Shown one piece after another: positions 6,367-12,271 of a DNA stretch of 12,271 bases. The DNA is from Bacteroidota bacterium. GTDB taxonomy: Bacteria > Bacteroidota > Bacteroidia > Bacteroidales > VadinHA17. Made by a program: the position numbers and the translations under genes. The notes beneath the pieces were generated by a model. The model had not been told where the DNA came from, made no database searches, and saw nothing but the letters and a program-made list of their open reading frames with translations. How positions within the stretch are numbered: the stretch's first letter is position 1; every line of letters begins with the position of its first letter. The DNA lies in assembly GCA_030628785.1 (NCBI GenBank), contig DAOVQI010000050.1, forward strand, positions 1-12,271. Reading direction: 5' to 3'.

Positions 6367-6382
6367 TTCGTAAAACAACGAA
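6367..6382. promoter_or_regulatory. TTCGTAA-type palindrome, likely ArsR site
   Basis: TTCGTAAAACAACGAA has the same left arm and ACGAA right end as 4930-4945 (12 of 16 bases the same). An extra half-site TTCGTA lies at 6360-6365. It is in the 55-bp gap between arsR and the CPKC gene, 22 bp before the ATG, where a repressor could control the arsEFG genes. Confidence 0.5.
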
Positions 6383-6400
6383 CAATATTAATAAAAATTT

Positions 6401-6691
6401 TTAAATCTGTAACATTTCCTTAAAAAGTTTTTGAACAATTCCCCAATTTTCCTTGTTCAGGCAATATTTAATTCTTGGCTGTTCAATTTCGCCCTGGATG
6501 AGCCCCGCCTCTTTCAATTCTTTCAAATGTTGAGATAGAGTGGATTTTGCTATAGGGAGGACTTCAGAAAGGTCGACACTATAACAACAAGATTGCTTTG
6601 AGAGTAATTCCAGAATATACATTCTTACAGGGTGACTCATTGCTTTTGCAAAGCGTGAGACTTGCTTTTGCTCTTCTGTTATCTCAGCCAT
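6401..6691 (-). CDS. arsR: ArsR-family arsenic-responsive repressor
   Basis: A 96-residue winged-helix protein: FAKAMSHPVRMYILELL (14-30), then the recognition region VLPIAKSTLSQHLKELKEAGLI (44-65), then the wing (GEIEQPRIKYCLN, 67-79). Without arsenic, ArsR binds operator DNA as a dimer and blocks the ars genes; As(III) bound to cysteines releases it. The candidate ligands are the pair Cys35-Cys36 just before the recognition helices and Cys77 in the wing. This is unlike the CVC motif of E. coli ArsR and the N- or C-terminal pairs of other types. The ATG at 6691 is chosen because it gives the family's usual N-terminus; the frame stays open to 6832 but that stretch reads through palindromic DNA. 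It is first in the ars cluster, with a -7 box upstream. Confidence 0.9.
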   Translation of the reverse strand: MAEITEEQKQVSRFAKAMSHPVRMYILELLSKQSCCYSVDLSEVLPIAKSTLSQHLKELKEAGLIQGEIEQPRIKYCLNKENWGIVQKLFKEMLQI

Positions 6692-6721
6692 AAGTATATA
6701 AGTATAATTATATTGATTATG

Positions 6722-6729
6722 CAAAGATA
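6722..6729 (-). promoter_or_regulatory. -7 box of the arsR promoter
   Basis: Read on the minus strand this is TATCTTTG, an exact TAnnTTTG match, 30 bp before the arsR ATG at 6691. No good -33 element is seen at the expected distance. The leader between box and ATG contains AT-rich palindromic sequence (TATAATTATA). Confidence 0.5.
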
Positions 6730-6756
6730 GAGAAATAATAACACTATTATATTGGA

Positions 6757-6845
6757 GTGAAATAATGGCTGTGCCAGGTATTTCACAGGGCTCGCCCCGT
6801 GAAATGCTGCTCTGCAGCAATGGCTTCGCCATTATTTCACAGGGC
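6757..6845. repeat. Nested inverted-repeat cluster between arsR and the M23 gene
   Basis: A 13-bp perfect inverted repeat (GTGAAATAATGGC 6757-6769 with 6828-6840) encloses three more hairpins: ATTTCAC 6780-6786 with 6799-6805 (plus inner GGGC/GCCC), TGCTGC-TCT-GCAGCA at 6805-6819, and AATGGC-TTC-GCCATT at 6819-6833. TTTCACAGGGC occurs twice in the same direction (6781-6791, 6835-6845). It fills the gap between the divergent arsR and M23 genes. No gene is supported in it. Confidence 0.8.
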
Positions 6846-6916
6846 AGGCGACGAGTAATTCCACCCCCTGCCGCTACCGATGAAAAAATTTAATCCTGCT
6901 TTCGGTTAAAACTTTA

Positions 6917-6924
6917 TATCTTTG
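6917..6924 (+). promoter_or_regulatory. -7 box of the M23 peptidase promoter
   Basis: TATCTTTG is an exact TAnnTTTG match, 26 bp before the ATG at 6951. The -33 element is not recognisable at the normal spacing. Confidence 0.55.
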
Positions 6925-6950
6925 CAATTCCAGTTAATCTTCAGTTTATT

Positions 6951-7811
6951 ATGGGCAAAAAGGATAGCAAAATAAGTAGATGGAGGTATAAATACCGTTT
7001 TATTGTTTATAATGACTACACCTTTGAGGAAGTTTGGCAATTGAAACTATCAAAAATGAATGTATTCATTATTTTAGGATCCTCGGTGGTTTTTCTGATT
7101 GTCCTTACAACAATTCTGATTGCCTTTACTCATCTACGTGAGTTTATACCCGGTTATCCTGATGGCAATATGCGCCGAAACATCATAATGAATGCATACC
7201 GGTTAGATTCCCTTGAACGGGAACTTGAGATAAGAGACCAATATTTTGTCAATCTGAATAATATTATATCAGGTAAAGAGCCTAATGATTTTCAAAGCGT
7301 TCAGGATACCTCCATGGATTATAGTGATATTATCTTTACCAGGTCTTTGGAAGATTCTTTATTAAGACTGGAAATTGAAATGGAGGAACAATATAACTTA
7401 TCGGTTGGAGAAGAAAACAGATCGGAAGACAATTTATCAAGCATCCATTTTTTTGCACCTATCAAAGGAATGGTGACAAGTGCTTATAATCCTGCTGAGA
7501 GTCATTTTGGAACAGATATCGTCGGGTCGCCAAACAGTGTTGTCTCTGCCACTTTGGATGGTACGGTCGTTTTGGCTTCCTGGACAATGGGAACGGGTTA
7601 TGTTATTCAGATACAGCATAATAACAATCTTATTTCAGTTTATAAACATAATGCTGAATTGTTAAAGGAAGTTGGAGCTATTGTGAAAGCCGGAGAAAGC
7701 ATTGCTATTGTCGGGAGCTCGGGAGAGTTATTTACTACAGGTCCGCATTTGCATTTTGAATTGTGGCTTAATGGTTCTCCTTTAGATCCGGAAAAGTACG
7801 TACTTTTTTAA
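6951..7811 (+). CDS. Membrane-anchored M23 (LytM) peptidase
   Basis: A 286-residue protein with a basic cytoplasmic N-terminus, one membrane helix (about 37-60), a coiled linker (about 80-150) and a C-terminal M23 domain (about 165-286). The zinc ligands are intact: HFGTD gives His185 and Asp189, and GPHLHFE gives His266 and His268, while YKHN (His233) fits the second conserved histidine. M23 enzymes cut peptide crosslinks in peptidoglycan, and with all ligands present this one should be active rather than a degenerate activator. The domain would face the periplasm. The start follows a -7 box. It is 38 bp from dxr; the order M23 peptidase, dxr, rseP is common in Bacteroidota. Confidence 0.92.
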   Translation: MGKKDSKISRWRYKYRFIVYNDYTFEEVWQLKLSKMNVFIILGSSVVFLIVLTTILIAFTHLREFIPGYPDGNMRRNIIMNAYRLDSLERELEIRDQYFVNLNNIISGKEPNDFQSVQDTSMDYSDIIFTRSLEDSLLRLEIEMEEQYNLSVGEENRSEDNLSSIHFFAPIKGMVTSAYNPAESHFGTDIVGSPNSVVSATLDGTVVLASWTMGTGYVIQIQHNNNLISVYKHNAELLKEVGAIVKAGESIAIVGSSGELFTTGPHLHFELWLNGSPLDPEKYVLF

Positions 7812-7813
7812 TT

Positions 7814-7834
7814 CCTGCCCAACGGCACGGCAGG
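7814..7834. repeat. Hairpin between the M23 gene and dxr
   Basis: CCTGCC (7814-7819) and GGCAGG (7829-7834) pair around a 9-nt loop and fill most of the 38-bp gap before dxr. There is no T run, so it does not look like a terminator. It may be a remnant of a dispersed palindromic repeat. Confidence 0.4.
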
Positions 7835-7849
7835 CGGGGACACTGATCT

Positions 7850-8998
7850 ATGCGAAAAAAGATTGCCATATTGGGTTCGACGGGTTCTATAGGATCGCAA
7901 GCTTTACAAGTTATTGAAATGCATCCTGAGGAATTGGAACTTCAGGTTATTATTGCAAATAATAATGTTGATTTACTAATCCGGCAAGCTCAAAAATACC
8001 ATCCCAGGTATGTGGTTATTGGAAATGAAAAAAAATATGATCAATTGGCATCCGCTCTGAACCAATTGCCAATTGATCTGTATGCCGGGAAAGAGTCTAT
8101 TAATCAGATTGTTGGACATGAAGCAATTGATATGGTGCTTACCGCTGTGGTGGGTTTTAGTGGACTGATTCCTACAGTAAGGGCATTAGAGGCAGGGAAA
8201 GATATTGCATTGGCTAATAAGGAAACCCTTGTGGTGGCAGGTGAGTATATTACCTGGTTGGCTGAACAAAAAAAGGTAAAAATTATTCCTGTAGATTCGG
8301 AACACTCAGCTATTTATCAATGTTTGGTGGGGGAATCAATCGATTGGATTGAAAAGATATATTTAACTGCTTCAGGTGGTCCTTTTAGGGAAAGGACAAT
8401 TGAATCGTTACAAAAGGTTACCATAAAAGAAGCACTTAAACATCCCAATTGGACGATGGGCGAAAAGATCACAATCGACTCTGCTTCCATGATGAATAAA
8501 GGATTAGAAGCTATAGAAGCAAAATGGCTGTTTGATCTGGAACCCGAACAGATCGACGTGATTGTCCATCCACAGTCGGTTATTCATTCGATTGTTCAGT
8601 TTGTTGACGGGTCTATGAAAGCCCAAATGGGAGTTCCGGATATGAAGATGCCCATTCAATATGCACTTGGCTATCCGGTCCGGTTGAAGTCGACCATTCA
8701 AAGATTTAATTTCTTGGATTATCCTGATTTGACTTTTGAGAAGGCAGATACAAAAAAATTTCGTAATCTTGCACTTTCATTTGAAGCCATGAGAACAGGA
8801 GGGAATATGCCGTGTGTTTTAAATGCAGCTAATGAGGTGGCTGTAGAAGCTTTTTTAGAGGGTAAAATCGGGTTTCTGGATATGCCGGATGTGATTGAAA
8901 AAACACTTCAAAAGAGTAGTTTTATTGAAAAGCCCGGCCTGGAAGATTATGAGAATACCGATTTTGAAAGTCGACGATTAGCCAGATCTTTTTTATGA
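7850..8998 (+). CDS. dxr: 1-deoxy-D-xylulose 5-phosphate reductoisomerase
   Basis: A 382-residue cytoplasmic enzyme that turns DXP into 2-C-methyl-D-erythritol 4-phosphate with NADPH, the committing step of the MEP isoprenoid pathway and the target of fosmidomycin. The NADPH loop is GSTGSIG (9-15). LANKE (121-125), the metal ligands in DSEH (Asp149, Glu151) with a third at Glu220, ASGGPFR (174-180), HPNW (198-201) and MMNKGLE (214-220) are all in place. Length is slightly shorter than the usual 385-400. The ATG is right before the nucleotide-binding strand. It follows the M23 gene by 38 bp, probably in one transcript, and is separated from rseP by 214 bp of repeats. Confidence 0.97.
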   Translation: MRKKIAILGSTGSIGSQALQVIEMHPEELELQVIIANNNVDLLIRQAQKYHPRYVVIGNEKKYDQLASALNQLPIDLYAGKESINQIVGHEAIDMVLTAVVGFSGLIPTVRALEAGKDIALANKETLVVAGEYITWLAEQKKVKIIPVDSEHSAIYQCLVGESIDWIEKIYLTASGGPFRERTIESLQKVTIKEALKHPNWTMGEKITIDSASMMNKGLEAIEAKWLFDLEPEQIDVIVHPQSVIHSIVQFVDGSMKAQMGVPDMKMPIQYALGYPVRLKSTIQRFNFLDYPDLTFEKADTKKFRNLALSFEAMRTGGNMPCVLNAANEVAVEAFLEGKIGFLDMPDVIEKTLQKSSFIEKPGLEDYENTDFESRRLARSFL

Positions 8999-9034
8999 TG
9001 AATTATATATTAGTTTTGTATGTTTTGAAAATTA

Positions 9035-9077
9035 TTTATTCACAAAATAAAATATTTTCATAGGTGTTCATGAGCTC
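9035..9077. repeat. 43-nt inverted repeat flanking rseP, left copy
   Basis: This 43-nt stretch, read in reverse complement, recurs at 10582-10624. The first 16 and last 13 bases are identical and 7 of the 14 centre bases match (36 of 43). It starts 37 bp after the dxr stop. Confidence 0.75.
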
Positions 9078-9078
9078 T

Positions 9079-9107
9079 CCGCCTCCCGATAGTTATCGGG
9101 ATGGCGG
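9079..9107. repeat. Hairpin with CCCGATA/TATCGGG stem
   Basis: CCGCC (9079-9083) pairs with GGCGG (9103-9107), and CCCGATA (9085-9091) with TATCGGG (9094-9100) around GT. There is no T run after it. It resembles short intergenic palindromes that are common in Bacteroidota genomes. Confidence 0.6.
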
Positions 9108-9149
9108 ATCGGTTGAGATTTGGAGATTGATATTTGTTATTTCCGGTTT

Positions 9150-9174
9150 ACCCCGTTGGAAATTCCTACGGGGT
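9150..9174. repeat. Hairpin upstream of rseP
   Basis: ACCCCGT (9150-9156) pairs with ACGGGGT (9168-9174), with inner GGAA-A-TTCC. It lies 38 bp before the rseP ATG. AGGGGAG at about 9197-9203, 9 nt before that ATG, is one of the few Shine-Dalgarno-like sequences in the window. Confidence 0.55.
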
Positions 9175-9212
9175 TTACCCGGTTTAGAATATAAACAGGG
9201 GAGATTTTTAGA

Positions 9213-10541
9213 ATGATAGTACTGGTCAAGATCACACAACTTTTACTGAGTTTATCTATCCTGGTTATATTGCATGAGTTAGGGCATTTTATATTAGCCA
9301 GAATATTCAAGACAAGGGTTGAAAAATTCTTTCTTTTTTTCGATCCATGGTTTTCGATATTCAAATTTAAAAAGGGTGAGACAGAGTATGGAATCGGATG
9401 GTTACCCCTGGGAGGATATGTAAAGATTTCAGGGATGATTGATGAATCGATGGATAAAGAGCAAATGAAAAAACCTCCTCAACCATACGAATTCAGGTCT
9501 AAACCGGCATGGCAACGGCTTCTTATTATGTTAGGAGGGGTGATGGTGAATTTCCTGCTTGCTATTTTTATCTATGTAAGCGTGTTGTATGTTTGGGGAG
9601 AGCAATACCTGCCAACTGAAAATGTCAAATACGGAATTCTGGTTGATTCGGTGGGTATAGAATTGGGGCTTCAGAATGGGGATAAAATAATCTCAGTTGA
9701 TCACCAGAAGATTGATAATTTTTATCATATTATTCCGGATATTTTATTGAATAACCGGAAAACCATTCAGATTGAAAGGGATGGTAAGTTATTGGAAGTG
9801 GAGATACCGGAAGAAGTTATTCCCGCTTTGGTAAAGAGCAAAGGGATGAGCATTGAACCAAGAATGCCCTTTTCCCCACTGTTCGTAACAAGTTTCATAA
9901 AAAATTCTCCGGCTAAAGAAGCCGGTCTGAAGGTAGGTGACGAAATCCTTGGGTTTGATTCTATTCGTTTTGAGTATCATGATGAGTACAGGAAAAAATT
10001 GGCTAAGTTATCCGATAAAGAAGTAACAGTAAACATAAAACGCGGGGATGAATTACTGGATTTCCCCCTCAGGGTTACAACTGAAGGGCTGATCGGAGTA
10101 ATCCGGGATTTAAGCGGTATTTTTGAATTGCGACAAATTAATTACGGGTTGCTGGAATCCATTCCTGCAGGAATTAAGAAGGGAGTAAAGACACTTAAAG
10201 ATTATCTTAAACAGTTTAAACTGATTTTTTCTCCCAAAACAAAAGCATATGAATCATTGGGGGGATTTATAACCATTGGAAGCATTTTCCCCGGGGAATG
10301 GGATTGGCATGCGTTCTGGAATTTAACAGCGTTTCTGTCTATTATCCTGGCGATTATGAATATATTACCCATTCCTGCTTTGGATGGCGGACATGTTATG
10401 TTCCTGCTTTACGAGGTTGTTTCCGGACGGAAACCCAGTGATAAGTTCCTTGAATATGCCCAGATGACCGGAATGATCCTATTACTGGCTTTGCTCATTT
10501 TTGCTAATGGGAATGATATTATCCGGTTACTGACAAAATGA
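9213..10541 (+). CDS. rseP: RIP zinc metalloprotease RseP (site-2 protease)
   Basis: A 442-residue membrane protease that cuts transmembrane segments, typically releasing anti-sigma factors or clearing signal peptides. The first helix holds HELGH (21-25: His21, Glu22, His25) and the C-terminal part holds NILPIPALDGGH (383-394) with Asp391, the third zinc ligand. The GYVKISGM segment (68-75) is also typical. Two PDZ-like domains lie between about 138-200 and 220-290, the second with SPAKEAGLKVGDEIL. Four membrane helices are expected. No anti-sigma partner lies in the window. The start at 9213 follows a Shine-Dalgarno-like AGGGGAG. It stands between the two arms of a 43-nt inverted repeat. Confidence 0.95.
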   Translation: MIVLVKITQLLLSLSILVILHELGHFILARIFKTRVEKFFLFFDPWFSIFKFKKGETEYGIGWLPLGGYVKISGMIDESMDKEQMKKPPQPYEFRSKPAWQRLLIMLGGVMVNFLLAIFIYVSVLYVWGEQYLPTENVKYGILVDSVGIELGLQNGDKIISVDHQKIDNFYHIIPDILLNNRKTIQIERDGKLLEVEIPEEVIPALVKSKGMSIEPRMPFSPLFVTSFIKNSPAKEAGLKVGDEILGFDSIRFEYHDEYRKKLAKLSDKEVTVNIKRGDELLDFPLRVTTEGLIGVIRDLSGIFELRQINYGLLESIPAGIKKGVKTLKDYLKQFKLIFSPKTKAYESLGGFITIGSIFPGEWDWHAFWNLTAFLSIILAIMNILPIPALDGGHVMFLLYEVVSGRKPSDKFLEYAQMTGMILLLALLIFANGNDIIRLLTK

Positions 10542-10572
10542 TCAAACACTTGTAACAATCCAAATGACAACT

Positions 10573-10583
10573 GAACGAAGTGA
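10573..10583. repeat. GAACGAAGTGA repeat core
   Basis: An exact 11-nt match to 478-488, overlapping by two bases the start of the inverted repeat at 10582-10624. It belongs to the same dispersed family as 470-498. Confidence 0.4.
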
Positions 10584-10624
10584 GCTCATGAACATCTTTA
10601 AAAAATAATTATTTTGTGAATAAA
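10582..10624. repeat. 43-nt inverted repeat flanking rseP, right copy
   Basis: Reverse complement of 9035-9077 with 36 of 43 bases matching. It starts 40 bp after the rseP stop. The two copies face each other across rseP. Confidence 0.75.
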
Positions 10625-10685
10625 CAAACAAGTTTAGGTGCCAATTATGATGAGGTAAATCGGGCAAGAAGTAAATGGGAATTTA

Positions 10686-10722
10686 ATATTTTAGTCATTT
10701 TCAATTTTATATTTTAGTCATT
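10686..10722. repeat. Two 14-nt direct repeats before tatA
   Basis: ATATTTTAGTCATT occurs at 10686-10699 and 10709-10722, 23 bp apart, a little over two helical turns. They lie just upstream of the -7 box at 10736-10743 and might be tandem protein-binding sites. Confidence 0.5.
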
Positions 10723-10735
10723 GTTTTTTTATTTC

Positions 10736-10743
10736 TAAATTTG
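10736..10743 (+). promoter_or_regulatory. -7 box of the tatA promoter
   Basis: TAAATTTG is an exact TAnnTTTG match, 29 bp before the tatA ATG. A TTTTAG segment at 10712-10717, 18 bp upstream, could be a weak -33 element and overlaps the second direct repeat. Confidence 0.5.
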
Positions 10744-10772
10744 TAATTACAATAAACTTAAAACATAAAAAA

Positions 10773-10976
10773 ATGAATTTATTTATCCTTGCCGGATTTC
10801 TGGGACCAACGGAGATTATCATTATTTTACTGGTAGTGGTATTGTTATTTGGAGGACGGAAAATACCGGAATTAATGAAAGGGTTAGGACAGGGTCTGAA
10901 AGAATTTAAGAAGGCTACCAAAGACGATGATAAAACTCAGGCTGGAGAAGGGCACAAAGAAATTGAAACTGAATAA
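10773..10976 (+). CDS. tatA: Sec-independent translocase subunit TatA
   Basis: A 67-residue protein with the TatA/E build: a short N-terminal membrane helix (about 13-26), the FGGRKIPEL hinge (26-34), an amphipathic helix (KGLGQGLKEFKKATK, 36-50) and a charged tail. TatA forms the pore through which folded twin-arginine proteins cross the cytoplasmic membrane, together with TatC (not in the window). The GPTE segment before the helix is typical of Bacteroidota TatA. It is one nucleotide from the following lipoprotein gene, so the two are surely cotranscribed. Confidence 0.93.
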   Translation: MNLFILAGFLGPTEIIIILLVVVLLFGGRKIPELMKGLGQGLKEFKKATKDDDKTQAGEGHKEIETE

Positions 10977-10977
10977 G

Positions 10978-11970
10978 ATGATCAGACTGCCATGGCTTAA
11001 TTTACCGGTGTTACTTTGCTTCATTTTCATTAACTTTTCGTGCAAACCCGATGAGCATTCAATTCTGCCCAAAATTACCGGAAGCGCTGGTGAAGTATTA
11101 CTTATATTAGAAAAATACCGCTGGGAGCATGAAGTTGGGGCTGAGTTCAGGAACCTTTTATCACAGTATCATACCGCATTACCTCAGTCGGAGCCTATTT
11201 TTGATTTAATCCATGTGCCACCTGCACAATTCTCAAAAATTTTCCAGTCGCACAGGAACATAATTTTCACCAGAATTGGTTCTCAGTATAGTGAACCAAA
11301 GATTGTTATTCAGCGGAATATGTTTGCCACTCCGCAAATCATAATAAATGTTCAGGCACCAAATGATTCCGCCTGTGTTGCATTGCTCAGGCAGAGTGGA
11401 AATGAAATTATTAAGAGGATAAACCAATCAGAGCGTAATAGAATTGCTGGTAATTATAAGAAATCTCAGGTTCAGGAAATTGTTACAACGCTGAAAGAGA
11501 AACACAATTTAACTCTTTACATTCCAAAGGGATATACGATAGATTTAAATGTTGATAATTTTGTTTGGATTGCACTTGAAGCTCCCTTAACAACCCAGAG
11601 TATTTTAATTTATTATTATCAGTATACCGATACCAATACCTTTACGCCTGATTATCTGGTAGGAAAAAGAAACCAATATTTAAAGAAATATGTGCCTGGT
11701 CCGGTATCTGGCACGTATATGGCTACCGAAGACCTTGTTCCGGTTGAATTTAAAGAATTCACGTATAAAGATCGTTATTTTGCCGAATTAAGAGGCCTGT
11801 GGAAACTGGAAAACGGCTTTATGGGTGGGCCCTTTGTGAGTTTATCTACTGTTGATGAAAAGCAGAACAGGGTGGTTACGGTGGAAGGATTTGTATATGC
11901 ACCACGTGATAAAAAGCGCGAATTTTTACGCCAGGTGGAAAGCATTTTGTATACTTTGGAGTTTCACTAA
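10978..11970 (+). CDS. DUF4837 family lipoprotein
   Basis: A 330-residue protein with a lipoprotein signal: hydrophobic segment about 9-20 and Cys22 in INFSCKP. The mature part begins with PKITGSAGEVLLILEKYRW (about 31-49), which together with its length fits the Bacteroidota-specific DUF4837 family of unknown function. Later stretches include IIFTRIGSQYSEPKIV and DKRREFL-like helices at the end. The ATG at 10978, one nucleotide after the tatA stop, is chosen because it puts the lipobox at the correct distance; the frame is open further upstream, but only within tatA. It follows tatA directly, which suggests a link with export or envelope upkeep, but nothing in the sequence shows what it does. 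Confidence 0.85.
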   Translation: MIRLPWLNLPVLLCFIFINFSCKPDEHSILPKITGSAGEVLLILEKYRWEHEVGAEFRNLLSQYHTALPQSEPIFDLIHVPPAQFSKIFQSHRNIIFTRIGSQYSEPKIVIQRNMFATPQIIINVQAPNDSACVALLRQSGNEIIKRINQSERNRIAGNYKKSQVQEIVTTLKEKHNLTLYIPKGYTIDLNVDNFVWIALEAPLTTQSILIYYYQYTDTNTFTPDYLVGKRNQYLKKYVPGPVSGTYMATEDLVPVEFKEFTYKDRYFAELRGLWKLENGFMGGPFVSLSTVDEKQNRVVTVEGFVYAPRDKKREFLRQVESILYTLEFH

Positions 11971-12010
11971 CCATGTTCTTGGTTACAAACATAAAATTCA
12001 TGATCCAAAA

Positions 12011-12170
12011 TTACTCGCTCCCGCAATCGTTATTCGCTCCCACAATCCAGGTCATGGAACCAGCTCATGAAGATTGGCTCTTACTTCGTTCGAGCCAATC
12101 GTTCGCTCAATCCTGCTCGTGAGACATTCTGTTCACTTTGCTCACAGAATGGTTACTTGTTCCCACAATC
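12011..12170. repeat. Degenerate 18-nt repeats and hairpins in the terminal gap
   Basis: The consensus TTAYTYGYTCCCRCAATC occurs at 12011-12028, 12030-12047 and 12153-12170. Between them lie two hairpins: GATTGGCTC/GAGCCAATC (12072-12080, 12092-12100) and CATTCTGT/ACAGAATG (12125-12132, 12144-12151), whose 11-nt loops are alike although the stems differ. The gap from 11971 to the window end has no gene that I can support. Confidence 0.65.
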
Positions 12171-12212
12171 TAACACACATGCCACTCCCCGAAAAAACGG
12201 GACAGGCGTGAG

Positions 12213-12229
12213 GTTTTGCTGCGCAAAAC
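12213..12229. repeat. Triloop hairpin near the window end
   Basis: GTTTTGC-TGC-GCAAAAC is a perfect 7-bp stem with a 3-nt loop. A weaker CCCG/CGGG hairpin lies at 12188-12201. There is no T run of terminator type. Confidence 0.5.
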
Positions 12230-12271
12230 GTTCTAAATTCGAAATTCATACTTCATCATTACTCTCCGCCA

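Noticed and set aside
6346..6378. Longer start for the CPKC protein
   Set aside because: It would translate the operator-like palindrome and add 11 residues before the normal MEIKVLGVGCPKC beginning.
6692..6832. N-terminal extension of ArsR by 47 residues
   Set aside because: The stretch reads through the -7 box and the palindrome cluster, and ArsR proteins normally begin close to the residue given by the ATG at 6691.
9035..10624. Composite transposon carrying rseP
   Set aside because: There is no transposase, the repeats are only 43 nt, and rseP is a core gene in its usual neighbourhood.
10927..10977. Upstream extension of the DUF4837 lipoprotein into tatA
   Set aside because: It would put 17 charged residues before the lipoprotein signal; the ATG at 10978 gives a normal signal and follows the tatA stop by one base.
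12011..12170. CRISPR array
   Set aside because: Repeats are short, degenerate and unevenly spaced (19 and 123 bp), and no cas gene is present.

Overview
The window looks like Bacteroidota chromosome. It is AT-rich, starts are mostly without Shine-Dalgarno sequences, several genes or the tRNA are preceded by the Bacteroidota -7 box TAnnTTTG, and the gene content (DUF4837 lipoprotein beside tatA; M23 peptidase, dxr and rseP in a row) is typical of that phylum. Genus cannot be read from the sequence. An anaerobic or sediment-type member of Bacteroidales would fit, but that is a guess.

Layout. Positions 1-90 are the 3' end of an unidentified gene followed by a terminator. An initiator tRNA-Met (250-321) with its own promoter and terminator comes next, then about 290 bp of palindromic repeats, then a small exported protein of unknown function (662-1180) and a strong terminator (1345-1377). 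From 6691 back to 1445, on the minus strand, runs a seven-gene arsenic-resistance cluster: ArsR regulator, small CPKC thioredoxin-like protein, ArsF-like CxxC lipoprotein, ArsG/CcdA-like membrane protein, ArsP/DUF318-type permease, a divergent ProC-like NAD(P) oxidoreductase and an Acr3 arsenite efflux pump. From 6951 to 11970, on the plus strand, lie housekeeping genes: M23 peptidase, dxr (MEP isoprenoid pathway), rseP (site-2 protease), tatA and a DUF4837 lipoprotein. The last 300 bp carry no gene, only degenerate repeats and hairpins.

How the ars genes may work together. Acr3 would expel inorganic arsenite. The thioredoxin-like protein, ArsF and ArsG match the arsEFG type of system reported for aromatic (nitro/amino-phenyl) arsenicals. 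The cysteines are placed so that reducing power could pass from the cytoplasm (CPKC) through the membrane (ArsG Cys31/Cys148) to an outward-facing lipoprotein (ArsF C50xxC53). The ArsP-like permease suggests export of a further trivalent arsenical. The role of the ProC-like enzyme is not known; it has lost the substrate-site motif of true pyrroline-5-carboxylate reductase and is the least explained member.

Two classes of palindrome sit in the ars intergenic gaps: a 16-nt TTCGTAA-type site (4930-4945, 6367-6382) and a 17-nt TATATARAGTYTATATA-type site (2506-2522, 4800-4816, 4885-4901). They are the best operator candidates. The intergenic DNA elsewhere is rich in structured repeats. The most notable is a family of nested hairpins near 326-447 and 1395-1434 that keeps a constant outer clamp while swapping a fully paired inner stem. 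A 43-nt inverted repeat pair also flanks rseP.
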